Origin: Anas platyrhynchos
Lineage: Eukaryota; Chordata; Aves; Anseriformes; Anatidae
Assembly (NCBI RefSeq): GCF_047663525.1
Contig: NC_092621.1
Coordinates: 8,552,501 to 8,616,500, forward strand
Length of the DNA stretch: 64,000 nt
Direction of reading: 5' to 3'
The notes under the pieces were generated by a model. That model made no database searches. It saw only the letters and a list, made by a program, of their open reading frames with translations, and was not told the DNA's origin. A program made the translations under genes and the position numbers. Positions 10,737-23,144 of this stretch are shown piece after piece (the stretch's first letter is position 1; every line of letters begins with the position of its first letter).

Positions 10737-13700
10737 AGGTATACAAAACCATTCTGTTTTGAGTCTCAGTGGCACAGAATGACAAAATCTTGTTAAATCA
10801 CTAAATTACACATCAATCACTTACTAAAATCAGGCAAATTTTCTAAAATTGCCAGGAGGAATGGGAATATGGGGAAAGAAAAGTGGACAAGATGTCCTTG
10901 TTAGAGGCCCACCACAGACAGACTGCAAGGAAATGGAGGCATCCTGCTGGTTTCAAACCCTCTCTTCAATGCAGGAGAAAGCAAACATGCTAACCCATGA
11001 CATGAAAGCCCATATTTTTCTACCTATTTCCACAAATCATAGTTAAACAGACAGATTTTTGGAAAACTAAATATACCATAAAATCATGAAATTTGGCCAA
11101 ACAATGCTCTGCCCCATCCAATCAACTGGGCTTTGACTCTGTTTCCAAGATCCCACCAGTGACAACAGCATGTTGCAATTTGAGATAACATTTTTAAGGT
11201 TTTCTAGGAATAGCCTCTCATCCCTGTCACATATTCAAGCAAGCAGCACCACAAGCACACCTTTTGGTCAGCAAGCGCATGAAAATATATTTTATTCAAC
11301 AAAGCTGAAGCTTGTTCAAAACTGCAAGCAACACAGATGGGCTTTCTGCTGGAAAAGATCATTCATCTTCTGCTTTTCTGCCTACAAAAAACAGCACTAT
11401 GACCCATCCCCAGTGGATGTGTGCTTCGCTCCTCTTATCATCATCCTTTTACCTTAATGTCCTGCCCATGACTTCCTCCAGTCTGATCCACAGTGGCCAA
11501 CAGACCTAAAGGACTGCAAAGCAAATTCACCTTCTGTGCAGTGAATGCAGCTATATAAATATCTTTTGCTGATACACTGCACCATTCCACCAAGGGTGTG
11601 CAGCAACATCTGGATAGACCCAAATGAGGCAAACAAAGGAAAATATTTTCCCAGCTGCCCAATATCCAGAACTGGAGCAGAATCTCAGACTTGACATTCA
11701 GGCACAGAAGCAGCAGTCAGATATTTAACCTAGCTCACTGTCTGATGCCAAGAGAGGTCACAATGTTAGACTTTCAAAATGTGTCCAATGATGAGGTCCT
11801 GATGTTGATCTTTTCCAGGTTTGTGTCATGTGCTTGTCCTGCCAGTGAATTTTATTCTGATTATTTTACTCCTTTGTATTTCTATCACTGAGGCCTATCT
11901 GCGTAATAGCAAGGCAGTGAACAGTCCAGTTCAGGACATGAAAAGCTCAATTTCTTTATTTGAACTCCCTCACAGACTTCCTGTCTTGATGAAGATTTCC
12001 AGTCATCATTGAAACAAAAAGCCAAAGTGCAGAGGGAAAACATAAATCTGGTGCCAACCTGAGTCCAAGGCAGTCCCCCTTGAAAAAGCCGTGCTTGTCG
12101 TTACCGCTAGCTAAAGCCACATGGGTAGGGAGGTGCTGACACATAACAGGATGAGAAGCAGATGAATGAACTTTCCCAGAGTTGAGGGAAGGATGGATAT
12201 GTATGGGGAATGCGTCCCACAGTGACTTACCGATCCTGTCAGTCCTTCTCCTTCTGCTGCTCAGGGCTGTCCTGAACAGCTTCAGAGTTTCCCTCCGGAC
12301 AGTCTAGGTCTTCATCCTTGTTGCTTAACTGCCCATAAAATCCTAGGAGCAAGAACAATTTTTTGTAGAATACAGCTGAGAAAGACATATGCAAGATGCA
12401 GTTCGCATCTGGTGCACATTGGTTAGGATTCCCACGGGGACTGAACTCCAACCATCTGGATGTGAACCAGGAGTTTTTGTAACTATCTGTCACCATTTAC
12501 CCATTAACCTCTGTCACCAGGTGACGTGAACAGCGCCCACAGACAGGAGTTTCTGCACGAAACTGGAGGCAAGAAAAGTTGGAAGTGGGGACACTTGAAT
12601 AACTTTGGTTAACGACCAGCTTGACTTCTATTATCCATTGCGTGTATATTTCCTGTAGGCCATCAGTGCCCTGAGCACCATTTGCTTTCAGTTTGGGGCC
12701 ATTCATCATGGCAAATGTTACTTGTTAGTAGTTTGGGCAATTTATAGCAACTCTGCTTTCAATATGGTCAGTTCCCGTAATTGGGTAAATTTCGTAACAC
12801 TGTAATGAATTCCTTAGAACACCCCTATTGGCATCATATGAATATTGATGATCTCAGCTCCCATTTTAGGAAAATAGAATTTCCCACACTAATGTCTACA
12901 CAGTTCCCAAGTTTCTTGAGGTCTGGTACCACAAAACCTCATAAAGAACATAAGGCAGATAAATCAAGCCATAGCTACAGTGTTGGACCATTCTTGCTTG
13001 GAATAGTGAGAAGACCGAGTCACACTTCTCAGAAACTTCTGGCAAGCAACACTGTGTGTCAGACTGCTGTCACTGTATGCAAATAGCCCACCACAGACTC
13101 AGCAACACAATAAAGAAAGAGCAGGGGGAAAATCAACCCATTAAAATGTCTTAAATCCACCCTTTCACAAACAGATTGTAGAGGAGCTTAAAGATGTATT
13201 AAAAGGCTGACTTCTGAAGTATACCCTGAGACTTACATTGATACTAGAGATAAGCATCCTCTGATACTCCCTACAAAAACTCCCACCTCTCCAGAGAGGA
13301 ATGAGTTCCTACATCTTGAACAGGCTCCTGCACTGGATCTGAGCTTCCGCCAGACATTTTACATAGGCCATGACAAGCTACTTCCAAAATTGCATCAACC
13401 ATGTTGGATCCAACCAACCCAATGATGGGTCCTCATCTCGAGTCTGCAATAGACTTTGTAGTTTCCTGGAGCTGTAACCCCACAGCATCCTTCTACCTGC
13501 ACAGAGCCCAAAACCTACTCTTTGAAAAATCATCTGCCAATAGTTTTCATATTTTCTTTGACAAGACACACCATCCCAGGAGCACTCCAGCAGAAAGCTG
13601 CTGGGAAAACTTATTCTATGATCTGTTGCTGCCTACCTGTTCTTCTGGAGAAGAGAATTTGAATTTCTTGCTTCAACAACATGGGTTTCTGGACAGCAGA

Positions 13701-16700
13701 CCAAAGAACTTGTTCCCTGGAGACAAAATCAGACATGAGGTGTGACTATGGGAGGCAGTGAACTGTGGGAGAAACCCTTCCCTTCCTGTGATCTACAATA
13801 TCCTAAAACAGAAAGGCTTTGTCCCCAGTGGCAAAAACCAAGGATGAAGTCTCAGCACTGACTTGCACACCAGCACTTATCCTAATAACTGACAAGTCTT
13901 AGAGGTCTGGTTGCTTGAAAGGATTTGACAGGTTATTCCGAAGTAGGAATAAAGGTGAATTTTATTTTCATTCATTCATCTGTAGAGAGCTCCCAAGAGT
14001 CTGAACAAGATGTTCTATTCACAGTATTGGATGTGTATAGGGAGGGAGAGATGCTACTTCCATACAACAGTAATAAAGATGGGGACCAAATGTTGTTCTT
14101 CACAACATGCATTCCAGAGAAGAGCAAATACGTGTGAGGGTTTGGGAACAGCGGGTTTCCAATCCCATAAAAGTGTCCAAGGATTTCGGAGATGAGAACA
14201 TACAGCTTTGGGAATTTAGTCTAATCCCTTAGCACAGTGGACTGTGGAGTGTTTGCTTTCTTTGCCCCACATCTTTAATGTAAATATGTTCTCCACACAA
14301 AAAAAAAAAACAGAACCCTAAGGATAGCAACCTCTTCAATTAACATGTGTCTACTATGGAGCCACCTCTGTTGGTGGCATGGGCAGAGTTGGGCCTTAGT
14401 ACAAATGGGAATTTGCAGTGTGGTTTTTCTGACCGGACACAGAATCTGATGTCCAAGGGCAGTACTGATTCAGCCACCTCAGTAGTTTGGTGACGTGCTC
14501 AGATGGATACACCTACCCATTGCAGATGACCAGCTTTGGCCAGATGGCCCCAGTCCTGCTGTCCTTTCCTGAAATAGGCAGGAGAAATCATTTAGCCTCC
14601 AGCATGCAGCAGGACATGTTTTTCCTATCTGCAAGAAACATTGTTTTTTCAATCTCTATTCGTCTTCATTTTGCCTTTGAAGAACTGTAATCCTCAAAAT
14701 GCCTACTGGACCTGCTGGCCCAGGGTGCTGGACAAACCACCTTTTAAGAGCCATGGTTATTACATAAAAGAAACAGCAACAATTTCACATTCCTTTGTAA
14801 ATACAACCCCAGACTGTGCTCTGGACAGAAAAACAGATAAATTTGTCAGGTTCCAGTGTCCTGAGATCCTGGTGTGAAGGTGCTGGCCCAAAAATGCTTC
14901 CCAAGAAATGGAAGGAAAACCTTTCCCAGCTCTAGATACTCTGGAAAGAGGGAACCAAGGATTTTAGTATCTGATAAGATCTTTTCCACATCATGCATGG
15001 GTGTACAGAGACACAGGCCCTTTTCCCAGTTTTCTCCTGGCCTGCACCTCCTCAGTCCACCCACTTGCTCAGGGCTGAGTCCACCAAACAACAGCTCAAA
15101 TTCTCTCTCCCTGGCCCTACAAAATCACTTATCAGACAAAATTCCTGCATATCCATCTGTCTGCTGCAGATCACTGGCTGTTCTGTTTGCCACTGGGTTT
15201 TCCTGCTGGCTCAACCATTTGAGAAAGAACTGAAGCTGCAGAGGAGAGCAAGGGAAGCAGAAGATGGTTATTTTTCCACTGTCTGGGGAGGGAAAACAAT
15301 GGTTTGAGTCTTTGTTTTGTGAAAAGGGAGATCAAAGCTGTTGTTGACATGGTCAGTGCTGTGGGTAAGACAGGCCTCATCCAGCCATCCAGGGCTGCTG
15401 TATCTCGCATGCCTGGCAGCTGAAGTGTCTGCAAGATCTAAAGGAGGATCTGGTTTTACATGTCTGTGTGTGTGCATGGGTGGGAGTAAGGTTTGTATAT
15501 ATTATAAAGAGAAGCTGCAGATGGAAACAACCCAGCTTGGTGTCCAAGCCCCGGTTCAAAGCCCATTAAAATCAGCAGGAGCCATTCCATTTACTATGAT
15601 GGGTTCTGGCCACATCTCTCTTTGCCCCTCCCAAACATGCCTGTGAGACGAGGGCTGCTCCCATCTCAATTAAATCCTGCGAACCATGGATCTTCCCATA
15701 TCCACTCTGTTTTTTGACAGGGAATTGCTGGAGATGCCCCTTTCTCTGTTGCTCACAGCCTGCAGATAGTTAGAGGCAACTATTGTGTATTCATCACTCC
15801 TTGCTCAAGATACCAAGATCCCAATGCTTGATTTGTTTTTGTAAATTGACACCACCAGGGTTTTTGTATCATCTTTTGTGTTGCTTTTATCCGAACACAC
15901 TCCAGCTTCACCTCTCTCCCCAGGAACCATATCTGAGATCAGAAAGGCTCATCAGCTCCTCACCTTCTTTCGTACCCCAGTCCATCACGCTTCTACCAGC
16001 TCAGCCTGAACTGCCTATGACCTGTACTCCACTACAACGCCCAGTTCTGAAAGACCTTCATGCTGGATTTGCAGACATCAAAAGCTGGTGACCCCCTTTG
16101 CTCTGATGGCTGAAATTTATGCACAGTGGTGATGTGACTTTTCCTCCTTTGGATTTGTCAGGTCTCTGCTGTGCTCTCACATATAGGAAAGCCCTTTAAA
16201 TCTTATCTTTTTCCATATAAGCATGTTTACAGCCTGTAAACAAGCTGCCTCTCTATCTGCTTTTCAGGAAGTTCACCAGTTTATGTTCCTGAAGATTTTC
16301 ACTGAGAGATATTTTTCTTCACGCCTTCTGTTTTTAATAGCCTTTAAAAATGGGGACGCTGGATCATAACCAAGCATCAGTGTATCAGTCATAAAGACAT
16401 AGGGTTATTTCTACTCATCGTTCCCCCATTTATGTAGCCACAGATTGCAACAGCATTGTTTGCCACAACATTGAATTACAAGTTAAAATTGAGCTGTTTT
16501 TCCTCTCTGCCCTGCAAACCCTTGCCAGAAACACTGCTGCCTGCCCTCCCCCTCTGTCACAAGAGATATCTAACACTTACAGCTTTAGTGATATAAGAGC
16601 AATTTAGTTTATTATAGTAAGTAGATTGGTATCATTAATCTGTTATGATGACAGGAGTCACAGTGATTAGTCTACTTTATATTTAAGTTGCTAAATCTTA

Positions 16701-16993
16701 ACGTAAATCAGACACCATTAAAGATTAAAATTTCACTCACCAACAAGCATAGTTTGTAAGGATCTCTCAACCTCGAAGAGTAACCTTGACTCATCCCAGG
16801 CCAAGGGGAGTGGACTGCTGTGCAAGGAGAGCCCATATTAGGCCTTCTCTAACTGCTGTATTTATGACATAAAGTGATTGGCTTGTAGTCAAGCTTAGAA
16901 TTTTACCATATTGTTTTTGACATTTTGATGCAATTTGTTATTTCACCATGAAGAGTTTCGGTGGATCACCTGTTCTAGGGCTGTATCCCCTTT
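10737..16993. other. Gene-free stretch
   Basis: No gene, RNA or transposon recognised. The 114-codon plus frame at 13401-13745 has no family features. The part at 16570-16750 is AT-rich with TTAATC and GATTAG motifs and looks like candidate regulatory DNA. Confidence 0.55.
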
Positions 16994-17035
16994 GAGGCCT
17001 ACTCACATTGAGACCTACTCACGTGGAGGCCTATT
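16994..17035 (+). repeat. 16-bp tandem repeat, about 2.6 units
   Basis: The units are GAGGCCTACTCACATT, GAGACCTACTCACGTG and GAGGCCTATT. The array is short and imperfect with an exact 16-bp period, not part of any gene that I can see. Confidence 0.8.
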
Positions 17036-17221
17036 GTGGTTAATAATTCTGAACAGATTTAGTCAAATGCAGGACCTGAGTGCATCCATCACATCTTCCT
17101 TATCCTCCCCTAAATACCACCCCAGTACCATGGTTCTTTAGATACGTCTCATCCAAGTCTTGACCAGGCTGAATAAAACTTAGCTTTTCCATCCTGATAA
17201 TACCACAGGTAAAAGGGGAGC

Positions 17222-17520
17222 AAACTCAACAAGGAGTGAAGGGTTGAACTACTGAAGTGGATCAAGATCTGCCATGGGGAATGCCACAGACAGCAAGGTC
17301 TTCATGAACATGCAGGAGATGTGTTCGGGGATAAGGTACTTACATGGGTAGAGAATTTTTTTAATTCCAGGGAGTTATCAGATCCGTAAAAATGCTGAGA
17401 GTGAGTTGCTCCACTATCAGCATATTGCTACACCATGAAGCAGGAGCTGTACTCCCTCTCTAACATCCACAGTGTAATTGCACAGCCTCTGTAAATAATT
17501 AACTGAGCCTAACCAGACTC
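17222..17520 (+). repeat. Unidentified related sequence, pair 2 copy b
   Basis: Partner of 4913-5240. Here the blocks read GTGGATCAAGATCT, GTTATCAGATCCGTAAAAATG, CTGTACTCCCTCTCTAACAT and CCTCTGTAAATAATTAACTG. The match is closest at 17370-17515. It could be two copies of an old amniote repeat or of a conserved noncoding element. Confidence 0.55.
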
Positions 17521-18931
17521 TTTTCCCTGCATTAAATCCATATTATCAGTTCACTCCCCACCCCAAAATTTAATTTTCACTCACAGACTCACATCCCTTT
17601 ATTATTATAGATAATATGAAATCCAAATAATTCAGTGGGAATATTAGAAAGAAGTTTCATCCCGTTTGAGAAGATAAAGTCTGGGGGAGACTGAAATTAT
17701 GAGAACATTTAGTCCCCATGCTACAAGTTAAAAGCTGATGACATATATATTCATGCATATATAAGTGTGTGTAATCATCTCACTGCTGCCACATATTGTG
17801 GTCTGGTTTCAGCAGCCAAGGCTTTCCACAGGGCTTTCTGCCACAGCTTTGAATTAGGAGATAAAATTCCATTTCTGATCATTGAAACTCCATGTCAAAA
17901 ACACTGCACTGTGAGCCAGAGCTAGTAAGCACAGACACAATCATGCATTTTGCTTAATAATCCCATAGTCTTCTCCAGAAATAGGCCACCCTTTTCTAGT
18001 AGGTTTCACTCATCTGGGAACAGATGGATAGCAAGATGCCGAAGTACACTCCTACATGCTACACCCCAGCAACTCCCAGAGCTCCCATCATTTTATCCTT
18101 CTGCCCACAGCCCATACTACTTCCCAGGCACAGTGTTGTTGCCCAATGTGCTATTTTTCTTTGGTACCTTTGCGTGGGACCAACCTGAGGAGAGCTAGCA
18201 GGACAGACAGTGGCTGGAGCAGAACAGCTAGGTGGTGGGAAATGTAGAAGCAGGCAGCTAAGCCAACTGTGGGTGTAGTCTGACCAACAGAAGGGAATAG
18301 GAACTGCACTACAGATTTCCATTACTTGGACCACCGTAGCAAGTTGCCTGCTTTATGAAATTAAACCTTCTTAAGGTAAGTACTTATTCCGGATAATTCT
18401 GAAACCTAAAATAGAACATGATAGAGTGTCTGGTAAAGCAAGAACAGCCACCAGGAGAAAGACTCTTGCCAGGAGCAGTTTGCTTGTAGCAAAAGGCCAC
18501 TGATTCCTCTCTGAAATGGAGACTACTTCAGGGCTGCCTGTAGGCCACCAGCAGCCATCTGAGCTGAGGGACTCATCTTACCCTAGACAAATACAGTATA
18601 AGGGAGGCAAAAAGAGGCAAGCTAGCTCTCTAATCAATTTGAACTTCTCAGGAACTCACCTCCAGTCCTTTCCACAGCTTGAAAGAGTGGTTACCCAAAC
18701 ACAGAGGACTTATCCTGAAACAGTGGATGTAGACTCTAATGCTGTCTTGGGAGGTCCTGTTGCCTATAGTGTGTGAGCACCTCATGCACTCACCCTAGGT
18801 CCCAGTATGGACAAAGCACTCAAAGAACGAAACAGAGAACCAACCAAAATTGAACATATGCAGATTTAAATCAGATAAATCAATGAGGAGACAAAAGAAG
18901 TATAAGTACTGTCTCTATTCTGTAAAATTAT

Positions 18932-18954
18932 AAAAATAAAAATAAATAAATAAA
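18932..18954. repeat. (AAAT)n microsatellite
   Basis: An AT-only tract of AAAAT and AAAT units, about 23 bp long. Confidence 0.8.
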
Positions 18955-20099
18955 AGCTAATATGAAAAAAAACTCCCCATGCAGAAGAAGCCACAGCAAA
19001 TGAGTTGGTGCCAACCACTGCTGGAGCTCATTGAAAGCTTTGCATAGGTCAGTCCTAGAGAGAGTCAGAAAAGTAACTTCTCCAAGATATCAGGACAGGG
19101 AGAAAAAGAGTTTGTGGAGGGGCAAGCCAAGAAACCAGTCTTTCCAAAGCATAAGTTGGTTTGCTTTGGAACGGCTTCATTTTCATGTTCATCATCCCCA
19201 GATTGTTTTTTCCATTTCCATTTCCTACAACATGGTTTTCAGAAATGGTGGTGCAGCCCTTCCTGGCAGCTTTCAGAGACAGTCCACCCAAGCAGCAGAA
19301 GAAGTACATGCCACATGTCAGGGGAAACATTCTCCACAGCTATTCCCTCCCTGACCACTGAAGCCCCCTCCATTTCCACCCCAAGTACTGCCCATTCCTC
19401 CCCTGAATGTGTCTGAAGGTCACCTTGGTTATCTAGAAATACAAAGGGTTCAGGGTTTGTCCCTTCTTTCTTTCTGAGGAATAAAGACAATTTTTATTAT
19501 TATTTTTTTTTAATTTACAGATTTAAAAAAAACTGAAAAGCTTTTAAATTGTTTTCTTTCATGTAAAGATTTTTCCCTTCAAACCTTGCCTAGCTTCCTA
19601 AAGAAGTCAGAGCTGTGTGACAGCACTGCAGCTGTTAATTGTCACCTTCTCTCTTTGACCCTCTCATGAAGTTTGAGCTGAATGACTATTTTTCAGCCAA
19701 ATTTGATACAGGGGTGAGAAGTCTCAAAGGCATTACAAGCTGAGCCATTTGTTTAGATAAGTCCAGCCTCTAAGGCCTTACACCATTTAGCCAAAGCAAC
19801 AGAGAAACCTTTCTCTCATCCACTAAGGGAGAGCCTGAAACCTGAACTTGTCTTTTGCTCGCACCAGAGCATCTACATGAGAAAGAGACTTTAGAGTGTT
19901 ATAGTTGCACAGAGATGTCCATGTCTATCCCACAGAAGACAAGTGACCTGAATCTCAGCCTGGAGAAAGCAAGGCAACCTTATCCCAAGTCAACAACTTC
20001 CAGAGCTCCTTGTTAAAATAGACTTTTTTTTTCCCCCACTCTGTAAATGGTACTTTTCCAAAAGCTTAGGCCTGCTGTGCCAGACTAAACACCTGTGAA

Positions 20100-20225
20100 G
20101 AAAATTCCTGTAGGTTAACAATTCCAAGCAGCTTTGCAGTGAAATTCCCTAACTGCCTACATCTCTGGACACCCAGCAGGTCAGACAGGCTGTGTGTGAT
20201 CTTCTGATCAGTTCTGGCTGTCCAG
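20100..20225 (+). mobile_element. Possible ancient CR1 3' end
   Basis: AGTGAAATTCCCTAACTGCC, then CAGCAGGTCAGACAGG, then TGATCTTCTGATCAGTTCTG loosely follow the last 100 bases of old amniote CR1 copies (AAGTTCTATGGCCTG, CAGGAGGTCAGACTAGATG, CCCTTCTGGCC). The match is patchy and could be chance. It needs a repeat-library search. Confidence 0.3.
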
Positions 20226-23112
20226 CTCCCTGTTCAGATGCACTCACTCCCATTGCTTTCTTTTGCTCATATTTTCCAGGTCTGGCATATTCTGCTGGAC
20301 ATTTCTATTTCCAATATAAATAATGTATACAGACACTTCATTAGTTCCTCAGATTGCTTTGTTCTTCCTACACCATCGTTTCCTCTACATGGCTCATCAC
20401 ACCACACAGATTTCCTCTATTTACAGTCAAGTCAAGACAAGTTAAGAGCCTTTTTTAATTTCAGTTGTACATAGTTTGCACCAATCTATTTCCATTTCTG
20501 TGACTACAAAAATTGTTTTTCTTTTGTGTTGACTTTGCAAAACACTTTCTAATTCAGAGTTTGGACAAAATAGATGTAAAGCACATAGCAAAGACCTTCA
20601 GCCCTCTTACCATGACATGGCAGCATCATCATCTCAGAGTAAGGCCATAACCATATGCAAGTTTTTGTGGTTTTGTTTGTTTGTGGTTTTGTTTGTGTGT
20701 GTGTGTGTTTTTCCCACTCTGTTTTCACAGCAGATGTTGCTAACCTTTATTTCCACATTATTTTTCTTGCCTGATGGATCATGGGTGGGACTGCGTGGAG
20801 ATGTGGAAGTCTTTTACCTGCAGCAGGGAAGGGGTACGCAGACCCCAAAGGCTCAGCTGCAGTGTTCAAGGGGAAGGACTTGTCCCTCCCTCTGTAAGAG
20901 CACAGGCACCACTACAACAGTCTTGTCCCCACAATATCTATAAGCTAATAAGCTATAGCTCATAAGAAAGCCAATAGCTCTATATTGATTTCACCCAAAC
21001 CTCCAGCAAGTGGGTAACTGGTTTAAATCCAGATTCATCCTCACGCATTCTAGCTTGGGCCATAAAATTTAGGGTGTTGGCCAAGTTTATTACATGTCCA
21101 TATACCAGATTGCTTCACTATTCCAGTTCTGCTCTTCACCTCAGGTATGTCATATTACAGGGAATCCCAGCGGTTATCTGTGTGAGATGGGGAAAAAGAA
21201 AGACAAAAAATCACATCTTTTCCAACTTTAAACACGACCCCTTTCAGATTTGCATCTCTTCTTCTGTTTCTCCTTCACACTTTTCACCCATTTTTATTTC
21301 TCTATGATTCTTCCTCTTAAACTGTGTTTACCGGTTCAACCAAAAATATGAGAGAACCCCAAACAAAAGACAGTTACCAGAATTAATTAACCCAGCCAGA
21401 TCGACACACTGGGTTTTGGATCCAGTGCAGTCTACAATTTTGTTACATCACTGGAAGGAGTCCATGCTGTAGCAGGCAGGACATTGGGTGTCCTTTGGGC
21501 ACGTTGGCCTCTGGTGGCACTGCAAGGAAAGAGATGGACCTTAATTGATTTTAATGAGGAAGGGAGAGAGAAAAGCCAGGTGATGGCTCAGCCTTATCTT
21601 GGGACAGAGCAGGTAGAGAGGGGATGCTGATAAGCCAAAAGGGAGCTTACATGAGACAGATGTTGACCAACAGGCATCGCCCACACAGCAGGTCAAGTAG
21701 CTTCCATCCAATTGCCATCCCCCTGTAGTGAAGACGAGGGCAGCACCAAGTCATTAACCACAAGGTAATTTCCTCCCCTTTCCTTGGTTCCTACAGCAGG
21801 AACTGCTAAGCAGCCAGTGGGTCTGGGGACAGCAAAGCCACCCAGAAGCAGCATCAATGGAAAATGAAATGTCTGTATATCTTTCCCCAGCCTAGAGTAT
21901 ACATCCTGTGGGGAAAGACTGCTTTGCCTGGGGTCTATCAGGTATGTCTCCAGTTCAGACTTCATTTAAACAACCTTCAGCCACTGCCATACATATGGAT
22001 GAAGGATAAGAAACCATTTGAACAGTCCTGTTGTGCTCTCACCATTACACCAAAAGAAGTAAACTGTAGCAAGGGCCAGCTGGGAATTTTCCTTGGGGTT
22101 GATTTTTTGCTGGATAGCTTCCCATCTCCCTTCCCATCAGACAGTCAGGAGCTGTCATGCCTCGAGTACAGCAGCAGAGCAGTGAGCTTCCTTCCCAAGC
22201 TGGCATGCAGCTTCTGTTTGCAAAATGACTGCCAATGTACACCTTGGAGCAGGCTCGGTCAGGGTTTCTAGGGGATGAATATGTCAAAGCTGCAGAGCGG
22301 GTCCTCCAGGGTGCAGGTTTTAATACCAAACACGTGGGAGCTGATAAGAAATTATTCTATTGTTCCTTTCGGCTTTAAATCAAACCACTTAAATGAGAGA
22401 AACCATTGACATGTCTGTCAGACAGCCTGGTCGCAGCTTAGGTGATGTTCTAGCAGGTTTTCCATGCCCTGGGATCCAAAGACAAACTAATGCTAAGCAT
22501 CAGTGGCCAGTTTGCCATTAGTCCTATGGTTCCCTGTGCCATAAGCAGCTTTTATCAGGGTGGGCTGCCTCACCCTACCCAGAAAACATCCTCTGTGCTC
22601 CTCTCCTACAGCAGGTAGGACACAGCCAGTTAGTTTGTGGTCCTCCAGGATTTTTCTGCATTGACAGCAGGCGCACTGAAATGCCATAGTGCCTCCTCTC
22701 CTGCACTACCAGCCCTGGCTGTTCTTTGCACCCCTTGCTCCAGGCAGAGTTTTTGCTGTGTGGCACAGCAGGGCACTGGGATCATCTGGCCTCTAGACAA
22801 CAACACAAACAAGTCCTCCACAGTAGGAATATGCTACAAACATAGGGGGGTAACAAATCACAAATATGAGGTGCAAGGACCTTCCAGATCTCACCCAATA
22901 GAGCTGCCCAGGACAGCTCTAGCACAGGGCAAGGGCTGCACCATGCAGCAGGGAAAACCATTTATCTGCGGAGGGAGTCTCACCTTGAACCTGGCAGGGT
23001 TAGGTGTTTGGTGAAGAGCAGAGAGGGTTTCACTGCTGAGGTTTCCTACCGCTGCGTAAGTGAGCTAAGCACCTTTCCTGGCTCTACCAAAGACTTCCTG
23101 CAAGTCCGTAGG

Positions 23113-23142
<30 letters not shown>
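23113..23142. repeat. A30 homopolymer
   Basis: An uninterrupted run of 30 A. No AATAAA or recognisable retrocopy directly precedes it on the plus strand. Confidence 0.95.

Positions 23143-23144
<2 letters not shown>

Larger units (their letters stand above)
17521..23112. other. Gene-free stretch
   Basis: Apart from the (AAAT)n tract near 18932, a short GT run near 20694-20708 and the doubtful CR1 end near 20100-20225, I see nothing to annotate. The longest frame (135 codons, 21864-22271) shows no recognisable domain. Confidence 0.55.

Noticed and set aside
13401..13745. 114-codon plus frame with balanced composition
   Set aside because: No domain, and the flanking sequence gives no convincing exon borders.
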